Origin: DASQPR01 sp963836775
Lineage (GTDB): Bacteria > Actinomycetota > Actinomycetes > Mycobacteriales > Micromonosporaceae
Length of the DNA: 64,000 nt
Direction of reading: 5' to 3'
NCBI GenBank assembly: GCA_963836775.1
Contig: CAWIKR010000002.1
Span: 1,612,001-1,676,000, forward strand
Shown: piece after piece, positions 7,537-16,256 of the stretch
Layout: every line of letters begins with the position of its first letter
How positions within the stretch are numbered: position 1 is the stretch's first letter
Notes under the pieces: model-generated
The model's input: the letters and a program-made list of their open reading frames with translations, nothing else
What the model was told of the DNA's origin: nothing
Database searches by the model: none
Program-made: the position numbers and the translations under genes

Positions 7537-9318
7537 ATGTACGTTCTCGGACTCAGTCAGCACCATGACGCTGCGGCGGCGCTGCTACACGATGGCCAAG
7601 TCGTCGCGTTCTCCGAGGAAGAGCGGTTTACGAGGGTCAAGCACGACGGTCGTTTTCCGGTCAGCGCCATCACTTGGTGCCTGGAGCGTGAGGGCATCAC
7701 GCTGTCCGATGTCGACCACATCGCCTACTTTTGGCAGGGCCATCGGGAACTTGCGAATGCTGCAAAACATTTTGTCAGATATTTGCCAGGCACCCTCGAA
7801 GCGTTCCGCAACGACGGCGGTGACTATGCCGACAAGGCCAGCAGCATGCGCGCCACGATGGTCAATCAGGGCCAGCAGGCGCACTCCGACGACTATCACG
7901 TCGGTGGTGCGGTGCTGCTGCACTTCAAGCGCTCGATGACGCTCGGCCGTCTGGTGCGGGAGGCGCTCGGCCACACCGGGCCAACCAAATTCAAGGTGCA
8001 TCTCGTGGACCATCACCACGCGCACGCCGCGAGTGCCCTGCACATGTCGCCGTGGGACAGCACCGCGATCATTACCTGGGACGGCATCGGCAGTGACGGC
8101 ACGGCGACATTCCTCGGGGCCGGCGAGGGCAACAAGATCCGCGACGTTCGCCGAGTCAAGTTCCCGCACTCGCTCGGTGCGATGTACGCCAACGTCAGTG
8201 GCTTCCTCGGCTTCCACCCGGCCAAGGACGAAGGCAAAGTGATGGGCCTGGCGGCGTTCGGCCGGCCGACCTTCGTCGAGGACTTCAAGGAGTTGATCCG
8301 GCTCGAGGACAACGGCCGCTACGCGCTCGATCTCAGCTGGTTCCGGCATCACAAGACCGGCAAGCACCAGATCTCCGAGAAGTTCCTCAAGAGGTTCGGG
8401 CCGCCGCGGCCGAAGACCCGGGACGCGGTGCCGCAGCATTACGCCGATCTCGCGTACGCGCTCCAGGTCACTCTCGAAGAGGCCGGCCTGCACGTTGCGC
8501 GCTGGCTGGCCGAGCACACTGGCCAGACCCGGCTGGTGACCGCCGGGGGCGTCGCCCTGAACAGCGTGATGAACGGCCGGATCCTGCTGGAGACCCCGTT
8601 CGAAGACTTCTTCGCCCAGCCGGCCTCGGCCGACGACGGCTCGGCGATCGGTGCCGCCACCATGGTCGCCACCAGCCTCGGCGCACCCCGCCACACCGGC
8701 GATTACATCTTCCTCGGGCCGGAGTTCTCCGAGGAGCAGATCGAGACCGCGCTGCGGGAGTCGGGGCTGGGGTTCTCCCGGAAGCCCAACATCGTCAACA
8801 CCGCCGCGACGGCGATCGCCGACGGAAAGATCATCGGGTGGTTCCAGGGCCGGGTGGAAGCCGGCCCGCGAGCGCTTGGCAACCGGTCCATCCTGGCCGA
8901 TCCCCGCGGCAAGGACACCAAGCAGCGGCTCAACGACAAGGTCAAGCACCGCGAGCCGTTCCGCCCGTTCGCGCCATCCTGCCTGGCCGAGCACGCCGGC
9001 GACTACTTCGCCAGCGACTACCCCAGCCCGGTCATGTTGCTGGTCTTCGACGTGCTGCCCGACCAGCGCGAGCGGGTCCCGGCGATCACCCACGAAGACG
9101 GGACCGCCCGAGTGCAGACCGTCTCGCCCACTGACAATCCGCTCTACTACCGATTGATCAGCCGATTCCACGAGCTCACCGGCGTTCCCATGCTGACTAA
9201 TACATCCTTCAACGACAACGAGGAACCCATTGTCTGCACGCCGGACGACGCCATCCGCTGCTTCCTTAAAACCGACCTGGACGCGCTCGCGCTGGGTCCG
9301 TTCTGGACGGAGAAGTAA
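7537..9318 (+). CDS. Carbamoyltransferase, NodU/CmcH/TobZ family
   Basis: I choose the ATG at 7537 (593 residues) because GGGGAG lies 6 nt before it; a GTG 18 nt upstream has no such site. The N-terminal YrdC/Kae1-like half shows GLSQHHDAAAALL, SEEERFTRVKH, the metal-binding HHHAHAASAL and the segment TWDGIGSDGTATF. The C-terminal half has TAGGVALNS, EAGPRALGNRSILADPR, HREPFRPFAPS and NTSFNDNEEPIVC, all characteristic. The enzyme transfers carbamoyl from carbamoyl phosphate, through carbamoyl-AMP, to a hydroxyl, here probably on a sugar of the surface glycan. A membrane-protein gene begins immediately after its stop. Confidence 0.93.
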   Translation: MYVLGLSQHHDAAAALLHDGQVVAFSEEERFTRVKHDGRFPVSAITWCLEREGITLSDVDHIAYFWQGHRELANAAKHFVRYLPGTLEAFRNDGGDYADKASSMRATMVNQGQQAHSDDYHVGGAVLLHFKRSMTLGRLVREALGHTGPTKFKVHLVDHHHAHAASALHMSPWDSTAIITWDGIGSDGTATFLGAGEGNKIRDVRRVKFPHSLGAMYANVSGFLGFHPAKDEGKVMGLAAFGRPTFVEDFKELIRLEDNGRYALDLSWFRHHKTGKHQISEKFLKRFGPPRPKTRDAVPQHYADLAYALQVTLEEAGLHVARWLAEHTGQTRLVTAGGVALNSVMNGRILLETPFEDFFAQPASADDGSAIGAATMVATSLGAPRHTGDYIFLGPEFSEEQIETALRESGLGFSRKPNIVNTAATAIADGKIIGWFQGRVEAGPRALGNRSILADPRGKDTKQRLNDKVKHREPFRPFAPSCLAEHAGDYFASDYPSPVMLLVFDVLPDQRERVPAITHEDGTARVQTVSPTDNPLYYRLISRFHELTGVPMLTNTSFNDNEEPIVCTPDDAIRCFLKTDLDALALGPFWTEK

Positions 9319-10098
9319 TTGACCACGTCGGTCTCCGACACACCGGCCGCCGCCAGCGAGCCGGCCTCCGCCGAGCCGAGCCTGCTGCGCCGGTCGCTAT
9401 GGTTGCTTCCAGCGGCGGCCGCTGGGGTGCTCACCGTCCTCATCATGGGCGTCCTCCCGGCTGACCGGACCATCGACAACCTTGGTGAGTGGGCGTTCCG
9501 GATCTCGCCGGTGGTGTTCGCGGTCATCGCCGCGGCCTTGTTCCCCAGCCGGCCGGGGCGCAATCTCGTGCTTCTCGCCCTGATCGTGCTCGCCTACATG
9601 GCCGTCATGGACACGTTCGTCATCATGCGGATCCTCACGTTCGCGGGGTCGGCCGATCAGGACGCCGCATTCCCGAGGCTTTACCAGATGACGTTGCTTC
9701 TGGACGCCTTCGTGATCATCGCGATCACATTCGCCTACCGGATGGGCGGCGCGAAGACCGGCAGCGTGCTCCGAGTGGGCCTAGCCGGCATCCTGATCCT
9801 CATCTCCGGCCTGAACGACCTGACGTTCTACTACGTCTACTCGTGGCCCGATGGTCGGCCGGCCCGGCTGGACTGGGCCTCGCACATCCGGGTGTTCATC
9901 GGCGGAGGGTCACCCACCCCGACGGTCGCGATCATCTTCTGCGCGGCGCATCTGCTGATCGCCGGTGCGTTGATCGTGGGTCCGTGGGTGTTACGACGGC
10001 GCCGTGGAGCCCAAGCTGCCGCGGACTCCAACTCCTCCACCGGCTCAGCCTCTCCTGCCGCGGCCTCACCTGCCGCCTTATCGGAGCTGGCTGAGTAG
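9319..10098 (+). CDS. Polytopic membrane protein of unknown function
   Basis: A 259-residue protein starting with TTG directly after the carbamoyltransferase stop. Hydrophobic stretches at about residues 30-50, 60-80, 85-110, 125-145, 152-175 and 195-215 suggest six membrane spans, with an Ala/Ser-rich cytoplasmic tail. I recognise no catalytic motif. Its tight coupling to the carbamoyltransferase suggests a partner in the same step, for example an anchor or a lipid-linked substrate handler; that is inference. The 3' end overlaps the convergent glf gene by 21 nt. Confidence 0.7.
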   Translation: MTTSVSDTPAAASEPASAEPSLLRRSLWLLPAAAAGVLTVLIMGVLPADRTIDNLGEWAFRISPVVFAVIAAALFPSRPGRNLVLLALIVLAYMAVMDTFVIMRILTFAGSADQDAAFPRLYQMTLLLDAFVIIAITFAYRMGGAKTGSVLRVGLAGILILISGLNDLTFYYVYSWPDGRPARLDWASHIRVFIGGGSPTPTVAIIFCAAHLLIAGALIVGPWVLRRRRGAQAAADSNSSTGSASPAAASPAALSELAE

Positions 10099-11184
10099 CT
10101 TCCGGGCCACGTTCATCCCCTGACGGATGGCCTGGTCCATGTCGATGTAGGCATAGGTCGCCAGCCGGCCCGCCGTCGCCCGCGGCGGGCCGGGCAACTC
10201 GCCGAGCAGCGCCTCGTATTTGCGTTGCAGCTCGCGATTGGCACCGGCAGCGTCGTCGACCGGATAGTGCCGGGCCGGCGAGCCCGGATATTCGTAGCTA
10301 ACGACGGTGCCCCGGCCGGTCTGCCCACTCATCCACTTCGTCTCGATCGCCCGAGTGTGTTCGCGGTGCAGGCCGGGAGTGTTCAGCACTCCGCAGGGCA
10401 GGGCGTGATCGACATCCGGCAGATAGTGGTTGACCAGCCGGACGCCACGCCAGGCCAACGGGCCGAGGGCGTCAGCGAAGAACTCGTCCAGCGCACACGT
10501 CAGCACTATCGCGTCGGCGTCGCGGGACAGGTCGTCCCAGTCGGCCACGGACATGGCCTGCCCCATCGTGACCGCGATGCCGGAGAGCAGGCCGTCGATC
10601 ACCCTCCGGTAGCCGCCGATTGGCCAGCCCTGATGGGGATCGCGAAACAGGTTGCGGTTGCCGTCGTCACGCAACTCGATCCGCCGTGGCGCCCAGGCGG
10701 CAGCCAGCTCGCGCGGATCCCGGCCCCACTGTTTGCGGGTGTAGCCCTCGATGAATTCGCGATAGAGCGTCTCGCCCATCAGGTCGATGCACCAGTTTTC
10801 GAAGTTTTCACCGGCCGGCCGCTCCGGCCGCAGCTCCAGCTCCCGCTCGATGATCTTCCACTGCGGCAGCGCACGAAGCTCGGCCAGCTGCGGCGGCCAG
10901 CTGAGCTCCGTGTCGAAGACCTCGGTCCGGACCTGATGGCGATAGGGGCGCATCTCCACCAGGCTGGTCACCAGCTGCCACACCTCCACGTCAGCGGTGT
11001 GGAAGATGTGTGCACCGGTGGGCTCGTAGAAGATGCCGGCGGCCTGAGCGGTGCGCAGCTGACCGCCCCATTCGGGATTCGCCTCGATCACCTCGACGCG
11101 GAGACCGGCCCGATGCAGCAGATGTGCTGCTGTCGCGCCGGCCAGACCGGCACCCACAATCCGAATCGTGTTCGTGCCGCCCAC
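10078..11184 (-). CDS. glf: UDP-galactopyranose mutase
   Basis: A 368-residue flavoenzyme. The FAD dinucleotide fold IVGAGLAGATAAHLLHRAG is at the N-terminus, followed by EANPEWGGQLRTA and the family signature TGAHIFHTADVEVW. Further motifs are YTRKQWGRDP, EYPGSPARHYPVDD and a C-terminal ATYAYIDMDQAI. It converts UDP-galactopyranose to UDP-galactofuranose. Length matches the family. The GTG start faces the flippase gene, which lies 53 nt upstream on the same strand. It suggests that the polysaccharide of this locus contains galactofuranose. Confidence 0.93.
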   Translation of the reverse strand: MGGTNTIRIVGAGLAGATAAHLLHRAGLRVEVIEANPEWGGQLRTAQAAGIFYEPTGAHIFHTADVEVWQLVTSLVEMRPYRHQVRTEVFDTELSWPPQLAELRALPQWKIIERELELRPERPAGENFENWCIDLMGETLYREFIEGYTRKQWGRDPRELAAAWAPRRIELRDDGNRNLFRDPHQGWPIGGYRRVIDGLLSGIAVTMGQAMSVADWDDLSRDADAIVLTCALDEFFADALGPLAWRGVRLVNHYLPDVDHALPCGVLNTPGLHREHTRAIETKWMSGQTGRGTVVSYEYPGSPARHYPVDDAAGANRELQRKYEALLGELPGPPRATAGRLATYAYIDMDQAIRQGMNVARKLLSQLR

Positions 11185-11237
11185 GCGAACTCCGCATCAA
11201 TCGATGCTGATGGAGGTACGTATCTGACTTTACTTGG

Positions 11238-12617
11238 CTAATTCGCGCTCGTCGATAGGGGGGCGGCGATCCGACGCCCGTGCCGCACCATCGCGATCAG
11301 AATGACGGCGCCGACCATCTCCGCCCCGAGGCCAGAGAGCCCGATCCAGAGACCGCCCCAGCGCGGAATCGCGTACGCTCCGATCGCCGACGCGACGAGC
11401 AGATTGGCGACAGCGACCGTGCCGGTGACCCGGGTCGAGCGGGCATCCGAGTTCTCCAGGAGATACCCGGCCAGAACGGTGAGGACGATCGCGGGCGTAC
11501 GCGAGCCACTGATCGCCGCCCACAGGATGAAGGCGTGGTCGGACTCAGCCACTGCGGTCAGGTCGACCTGGGACGCGACCACCGCGAACGCCACGATCCA
11601 GACCACGTCCACGATGAGCGCCCACTGAGCCAGGCGGCTGGCACGCGCCCGGCCGGTGACACCGCCGCGGCCGAGCAGGCGCAGCGAGGCCATCGGCCCG
11701 TACACCCGAAGCGTGTAGATCAGCAGCGTGAGACACGCCGTCCAGACAATCGAGACGGCGAAGAGTTGCGCCACCTCGCCAGACCAGCGCGTCGCCGCAA
11801 TGATCGCGAACAGCACGCTGGTCGTCATATAGAGGCACACCTCGGGGCCGCCCATCAGGACGATCGTCCATGCCACCCGGCGGGCGAACCCGCGTCGGGC
11901 CCGAATCCGAAGGCTGGGCCGAGGCAGGTGGCTGAGAAGCACGGCGTTGACCACGGTCTGACCGGCCACCATGCCGATTACGTATCCGAGCGGACCGAGC
12001 CCGGCCGCGGCCAGGGCGATGAGCACCACCTGGACCGCGGACAGCGCGAAAGCGCTTCGAGCGTCGAACCACGGCCGGCCGGTGACCCGGTGCAGACCGG
12101 CGAGCAGAAGGGTAGAGCCGCTGCCGACCGCCGTCGCCGACACGCCCACGTAAATCGCCGCGGTATGCCGCTGCCCGAGAGCGAGAGTGATGCCGAACGT
12201 CAGCGGCATCGCGATGAGCAGGCACCATAAGAGGCCGGTGAATGCCTCAACGATCGGCGGAGCGGTCCGCGGCGCTCGTGGCAGCAGCTTCAGAACGGTC
12301 TTCTCCGGACCCGACTGGAGCAGCGGGATGATCCAGGTGAACGTGGTCACCGCTGCCGCGTACACGCCGTACCGGCTCTGGCCCCATAGCGGCAGGAGGA
12401 TCACCGCCGCGGCGAGCTGAGCCAGCCGGAATGAGCCTCGACCTGCGGCCAGCGACACCAGTGTGCGGACGCGGAGCTGGTAATTGACCACCGGCGCAAC
12501 GCCGGCGTCGCCGTCAACTTGTTTGTCAAGGGTGGTCAACGATGACTCCGAATCTGCGGCTGCGGTGGTCACAGTCTGCCGACCTGATCCATGAACTTCA
12601 ACATTCACCGATATCAT
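11238..12617 (-). CDS. Wzx-like polysaccharide flippase/transporter (MATE-type membrane protein)
   Basis: From the ATG at 12617 the protein has 459 residues and about 12 to 14 hydrophobic helices. It opens with VNYQLRVRTLVSLAAGRGSFRLAQ and LLPLWGQSRYGVYAAAVTTF, a pattern typical of O-antigen flippases. It would move lipid-linked glycan units across the membrane. The start is uncertain: the site before 12617 is weak and a GTG about 50 nt inside is possible. A truncated GNAT gene begins divergently only 7 nt away, so the original promoter region may be disturbed. Confidence 0.78.
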   Translation of the reverse strand: MISVNVEVHGSGRQTVTTAAADSESSLTTLDKQVDGDAGVAPVVNYQLRVRTLVSLAAGRGSFRLAQLAAAVILLPLWGQSRYGVYAAAVTTFTWIIPLLQSGPEKTVLKLLPRAPRTAPPIVEAFTGLLWCLLIAMPLTFGITLALGQRHTAAIYVGVSATAVGSGSTLLLAGLHRVTGRPWFDARSAFALSAVQVVLIALAAAGLGPLGYVIGMVAGQTVVNAVLLSHLPRPSLRIRARRGFARRVAWTIVLMGGPEVCLYMTTSVLFAIIAATRWSGEVAQLFAVSIVWTACLTLLIYTLRVYGPMASLRLLGRGGVTGRARASRLAQWALIVDVVWIVAFAVVASQVDLTAVAESDHAFILWAAISGSRTPAIVLTVLAGYLLENSDARSTRVTGTVAVANLLVASAIGAYAIPRWGGLWIGLSGLGAEMVGAVILIAMVRHGRRIAAPLSTSAN

Positions 12618-12623
12618 TGCCGT

Positions 12624-12902
12624 GTGGCGACGGAGCTTGAGGCGGCACTTTACGATCCTGCGAGCCCGGAAGCGCCGGAGGGCTGGGACGAGGCCGTGGC
12701 CCGCGGCGCCCTCCACCCGTTCTGGTCATGGCAGGTGCTGCGAGCCGCCGGGCCGGGCGTCCGGGGCGCGCCGGCGGTCGCGTCGTTTCGAGACTCTGGG
12801 AAGATCGTTGGGGTCGGCACTGGTTGGATCCGGTTTGGTGGCGATCGCTGGCCGCACCTCAGAGTGGTTGACGTCAAGTGCCGCCCAGATCGCCGTTCGT
12901 AG
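12624..12902 (+). pseudogene. Truncated GNAT/FemAB-like gene, paralogue of the 2.95-kb gene
   Basis: The first 80 or so residues align with the N-terminus of the 341-residue GNAT protein near 3 kb: ATELEAALYDPASPEAP against DVLEADLYDAAEPAAP, then FWSWQVLRAAGPG against VWRWPVVHASAGS, and VVDV against IADV. Similarity stops at about 12875, and an unrelated frame ends 27 nt later. More than two thirds of the gene is missing. The break lies exactly where the polysaccharide locus gives way to a toxin-antitoxin pair, so it probably marks a deletion or insertion junction. Confidence 0.75.
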
Positions 12903-12938
12903 ACCGATCCCGGGCCAGGCCGCCGCTCACGTCGCCGG

Positions 12939-13338
12939 TCATCGTCCGGGAGCGAACCAGATGACGCCGTCTTGGCCGGGGAGTTGTTTGGCGTCGAGCA
13001 ATTCATTGAGAGCATCGGGCAAGTCGGGCGAGTCCGGCGCTCGTACGCGGAAACCGCTGTGCCGAAACGAAGACCAGCCCTTGGTCGGAGGCGCCGAGGG
13101 CGGCTAGCCGAGCGAAGTCGGCGACGTTCTCTGTGACGACGCAGCGGTTGGTCCGCGCCGCCCAGGCCAAGACGTCCTCATCGGACCGGGAGGTGAGTCC
13201 GACCTCCACATCCAGCACCGCAACGACGTTGTGGCCGGCGTCGCGCAACCGCTTGGCCAGTGCCGGTGGGTACATCTCATCGAGCAGCACGCCGGTCAGC
13301 GAGTCTGCCGCCGCAACAGGGCCTGCCGCGCTGCCCAC
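12939..13338 (-). pseudogene. PIN-like toxin (DUF5615-type), frameshifted
   Basis: The N-terminal 95 or so residues read as a DUF5615/Mut7-C-like PIN protein: GVLLDEMYPPALAKRLRDAG, then DEDVLAWAARTNRCVVTENV, then GLVFVSAQRFPR. As written, the frame stops at 13003. Removing one C from the CCC at 13017-13019 (minus-strand reading) restores GLARLADALNELLDA and a natural end, VIWFAPGR, at 12939. It is therefore a one-base frameshift near the 3' end, natural or from sequencing. The GTG start has a strong GGGAGGAG site inside the end of the antitoxin gene. The intact family members act as RNase-type toxins paired with a DNA-binding antitoxin. Confidence 0.7.
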
Positions 13339-13745
13339 AATTGCTCCTCCCGTTCAGCGACGTCGGTGTTGTTGGCGATGCGCTCGTCGATTTCGTCCGG
13401 GTAGGCCGCGTAGTACCGCAGAGCGGTGTTGACCCGAGCCACGCTTAACCCCGTAACAGTGGCTAGTTCGTCGACGAGGTCTTCGCCGTCAAGGTCGGGC
13501 TCTTCGCGCCGGATCGCGTTCAACGCTCCGATAACTTCCCACACGTCTGGGCCTCCGGAGAGCGCCGCACGCCGACCAGTGGGGCCCGGCCGGAACACGA
13601 TCCCCGGGTGTTCATCAGCGCGAAGCGACTCGTCGATGAACATATTGGCCACCGACGACGAGGAGGTGCCCGGATGCGCTTTGACATAGCGATCCAGGCG
13701 AGCCAAGACCGACTCATCGAAACGAACAGAACGTGGAGCTGTCAT
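13296..13745 (-). CDS. Antitoxin partner of the PIN-like toxin
   Basis: A 149-residue protein. The N-terminus APRSVRFDESVLARLDRYVKAHPG looks like a ribbon-helix-helix DNA-binding segment. The middle (GIVFRPGPTGRRAALSGGPDVWEVIGAL) and the following helix-rich part with TGLSVARVNTALRYYAAYPDEID resemble the antitoxins found upstream of DUF5615 toxins. The 3' end overlaps the toxin start by 43 nt, the usual arrangement for coupled expression. It probably represses its own promoter and neutralises the toxin. Confidence 0.72.
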   Translation of the reverse strand: MTAPRSVRFDESVLARLDRYVKAHPGTSSSSVANMFIDESLRADEHPGIVFRPGPTGRRAALSGGPDVWEVIGALNAIRREEPDLDGEDLVDELATVTGLSVARVNTALRYYAAYPDEIDERIANNTDVAEREEQLWAARQALLRRQTR

Positions 13746-14219
13746 GACTACAGTGTAGCCGTGCGTAGCCGCGCCGTCGCGGGCGAAACGAATCCGTCAA
13801 GATCGTGAGAAGCGGGGTGCAGCTCAGCACCGGCAGCGGCGGATCCAACGATTGCTACGGGAGTTCCCCGCGTCGGCTCTGCGCTTCGGCCCATCAACAG
13901 GTCCAACTTGCCGATCTCAATCGCGGGCGCACCGACATAACCAATAACGATCGCGGAATGAGATGGCATTTGTGGGTCGCCGCATCGCGGACGCGACCGG
14001 GCTGGCAGCGCGGGAGCTGTCGCGCGGATGCGCAGTGCCGTCCGCCTGGGTAGCGACGTGCCGTCTAATCCGGGCTGTTGGGGGTTTTGGTTCTCGCATG
14101 TTGGGCCGGGTCGCGAATTACGGTCGAGGTGTGGCGCCGGGTCATCCGTTGAGCGATCTTTGTCGGGCGGCTGTTGTCTAGGCAAGCATCGAGGACCCAG
14201 TTGGGGGCATACGACCGAC
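13746..14219. other. Gap with no recognisable gene
   Basis: Several short open frames exist on both strands, but none shows a ribosome site, family motif or codon pattern like the neighbours. Composition is slightly less GC-rich than the surroundings. It lies between the toxin-antitoxin pair and a decayed small gene, which fits an eroded accessory region. Confidence 0.4.
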
Positions 14220-14430
14220 ATGGCTGCTCACATCGATTCAGACTCTGGTGTTCGTCGCCCCTTGGGTCGTCGCACGTACATGGTCGGCGCGGTCGCGGTC
14301 GGGTTTGCCGCGGCGGTCCTGGCCGGCGGCGGCGGCAGCGCCAGCGGCAGCGGCGCACCGACGACAAAGCGCGATCGTCGACGGTGATCTCTACGTCCAG
14401 GTCGACGCGGTCAGGGCGGGAACCACTTGA
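14220..14430 (+). pseudogene. Possible frameshifted small membrane-anchored protein
   Basis: From the ATG, 55 residues read as a basic N-terminus (RRPLGRRTY), one membrane span (MVGAVAVGFAAAVLAG) and a Gly/Ser linker, then stop. A shift of one base at about 14365 continues the sequence as QSAIVDGDLYVQVDAVRAGTT, which looks like the start of a secreted beta domain, and then stops too. This may be a broken fragment of an exported protein. The evidence is weak because neither part matches a family I can name. Confidence 0.3.
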
Positions 14431-14554
14431 CACTGTCCCCAAATCCTCCCGCAGCGGCCATCGGCGAGCGCGACTGGCCGCTGGACCGCTTTGCGACCGC
14501 GGCCGGGCGATTGAACTACGTGTCCAGCAGGCCCGTGTAACTACGTTGGGGTCC

Positions 14555-15571
14555 GTGCGCTCAGTTGCAGTCGGTTTCGGTCGAGCCGCCCGCCGGTTCG
14601 GCCCGTTGTTGCTGCGCCTGGTCGCTGGCGTCGCCGTGCTGTGGTTTCTCGTGCGGCTGGTGGGCGCGGCGCCGTTCGAGGACGGCCTGCGGGCGGTCAC
14701 GTGGCCTGCGGTCGTGGCCGCCGTCATCCTCACAGCTCTGACTACGGTGTGTTCTGCCTGGCGGTGGCGGGTCGTCGCCCGGGCACTCGGCGTCCGCATT
14801 GGCCTGCCGGGAGCGATTGGCGCCTACTATCGATCCCTTTTTCTCAACTCCGTGCTCCCTGGCGGTGTTATCGGTGACGTGCACCGCGCGGTCACTCATG
14901 GCCGGCGCGCTGGAGACGTGGCGCGGGGGGTGCGCGCGGTGGGGTGGGAGCGGCTGTGCGGTCAGGTCATCCAGGCCGTGGTGACCGTCTTCGTATTGCT
15001 GACGCTGCCCTCGCCGGTCCGACCCGCGTTGCCGTACGTCCTCGCGGGCCTCGCGGGCCTAGCCGGGTGTGCTGCGCTGGTGGTGCCCGGCGCAGCTCGC
15101 CGTGGCCGGTCGCGGCTGGCACGCGCGGCCAAGGCCGTCTCTGATGACCTGCGGGGCCCGCTGCTGGCCCCAGAGGTGTGGCCCCAGGTCGTGCTGGCAT
15201 CGGTGCTGGTCGTCGCAGGGCACACGGCCACGTTCGTCATCGCGGCCCGAGTCGCCGGCTGCACCCTGCCCCTGGGCGAGCTGGTCGCGCTGCTGATGGT
15301 GGTCCAGACGGCAGTGGTGATCCCCCTGAGTATCGGCGGGTGGGGGCTACGAGAGGGAGCTGCCGCCTGGGCCTTCGCCGCAGCCGGGCTCGGCGCGGCC
15401 ACCGGGGTCACGATCTCCACGCTCTATGCGGTGCTCATGCTGGTCGCAGTTGCCCCTGGCGCTGGTCTGCTGCTGGTGGACTTCGTTCGCCGCGGTCGCG
15501 GCCCGGCTCACCCGGACGAGTCGAGGCGACCCGATCTGGCCCCGCAGACCTCGGAGGGTTTTCGTGGCTGA
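14555..15571 (+). CDS. Lysylphosphatidylglycerol synthase/UPF0104-type flippase-like membrane protein
   Basis: From the GTG the protein has 338 residues and about eight membrane helices. Family features are FLNSVLPGGVIGDVHRAV in the first half, WERLCGQVIQAVVT, and the conserved VVIPLSIGGWGLREGAAAWAF near the C-terminus. These proteins resemble the flippase domain of MprF and of dolichol-phosphate carriers and probably move a lipid. The 3' end carries the GGAGG site and overlaps the GTG of the next, broken gene. A decayed second copy of its C-terminal third lies at 19.5 kb. Confidence 0.82.
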   Translation: MRSVAVGFGRAARRFGPLLLRLVAGVAVLWFLVRLVGAAPFEDGLRAVTWPAVVAAVILTALTTVCSAWRWRVVARALGVRIGLPGAIGAYYRSLFLNSVLPGGVIGDVHRAVTHGRRAGDVARGVRAVGWERLCGQVIQAVVTVFVLLTLPSPVRPALPYVLAGLAGLAGCAALVVPGAARRGRSRLARAAKAVSDDLRGPLLAPEVWPQVVLASVLVVAGHTATFVIAARVAGCTLPLGELVALLMVVQTAVVIPLSIGGWGLREGAAAWAFAAAGLGAATGVTISTLYAVLMLVAVAPGAGLLLVDFVRRGRGPAHPDESRRPDLAPQTSEGFRG

Positions 15572-15746
15572 AAGCGGTCGAGCCGGTTGCCAAGCACGGC
15601 GGGCTGGTCTTCGGCCGTGCCCAGCTTGCGGATGGGCTCGCTGCGCGATGCTGGCTGACATGACCGCGCGCGGCATCGCTCGGCTGTCCGCCGAGGGCGG
15701 CATCATGATTCACACCGACTTGAGGAGCAGGAAGGGCGCCCGATGA
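15564..15746 (+). pseudogene. Stub of a RibD_C/dihydrofolate-reductase-like gene
   Basis: A GTG with a good GGAGG site 6 nt upstream opens a 60-codon frame. The recognisable part, CAMLADMTARGIARLSAEGG followed by IMIHT, matches the RibD_C reductase pattern (LxxLxxRGxxxLMVEGGxxxHT). The N-terminal nucleotide-binding part and the C-terminal strand are gone, so about three quarters of the gene is lost. The stop overlaps the next gene as ATGA. It belonged to the same operon as the flippase. Confidence 0.5.
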
Positions 15747-16204
15747 CTATCAGGACCGAGAGTCGCATAACAATCGCCAGCAGCGTCCGTGAGGTGTGGG
15801 CGTATGTCTGTGACGTCGGACGCTGGCCCGAGTGGGCGCCAACGGTTCTCGAATGCTGGGTTCGCGGGGGAGGGCCGCTTCAGCCCGGCTCGCGGGTGGA
15901 GCAGCGGGCGAAGGACCTGTGGTGGACTCACGGCCGGAGCCAGGAGGTGACCGCTTTCGAGGCGCCCCGGCACGTGGCGTTCGCCGGGACAATGGGCACT
16001 TCCGCGGCGCGCTGGGCAATGGAACTCGAGCCGGTCGACGATTGGCAGACCGACGCCAAGATGTGGATTGAGGTCGACCTCGCGGGCATCATGCGCGCGG
16101 TCCCCGGCCTTTTCAAGGGCAGTATTCAGCGCGTCAGCGATCGTGAGATGGCAGCGATCAAGGCTGCGATCGAGTCCAAGGCGCGGCGAGGCGCGGAGTC
16201 TTAG
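15743..16204 (+). CDS. SRPBCC (polyketide cyclase/START-like) protein
   Basis: A 153-residue single-domain protein. It begins RTESRITIASSVREVWAYVCDVGRWPEWAP, the classic first strand and helices of the helix-grip fold, and continues with VTAFEAPRHVAFAG and a long C-terminal helix ending IKAAIESKARRG. The fold makes a hydrophobic cavity for lipids, polyketides or other small ligands. An AGGAAGGG site precedes the ATG. It is followed by a methyltransferase gene after 52 nt. No specific ligand can be inferred. Confidence 0.85.
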   Translation: MTIRTESRITIASSVREVWAYVCDVGRWPEWAPTVLECWVRGGGPLQPGSRVEQRAKDLWWTHGRSQEVTAFEAPRHVAFAGTMGTSAARWAMELEPVDDWQTDAKMWIEVDLAGIMRAVPGLFKGSIQRVSDREMAAIKAAIESKARRGAES

Positions 16205-16256
16205 ATGGGTTGGCGCCCGGTCCTGCCGCGGCGCTACCGAGACCGAGGAGCACACG

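Noticed and set aside
7585..9171. 528-codon minus-strand frame opposite the carbamoyltransferase
   Set aside because: Long antisense frames are common in this high-GC DNA. The plus-strand product has every expected carbamoyltransferase motif.
13748..14221. 157-codon minus-strand frame in the gap after the toxin-antitoxin pair
   Set aside because: No ribosome site, no family motif, Pro/Arg-rich first half. Listed as gene-free gap.
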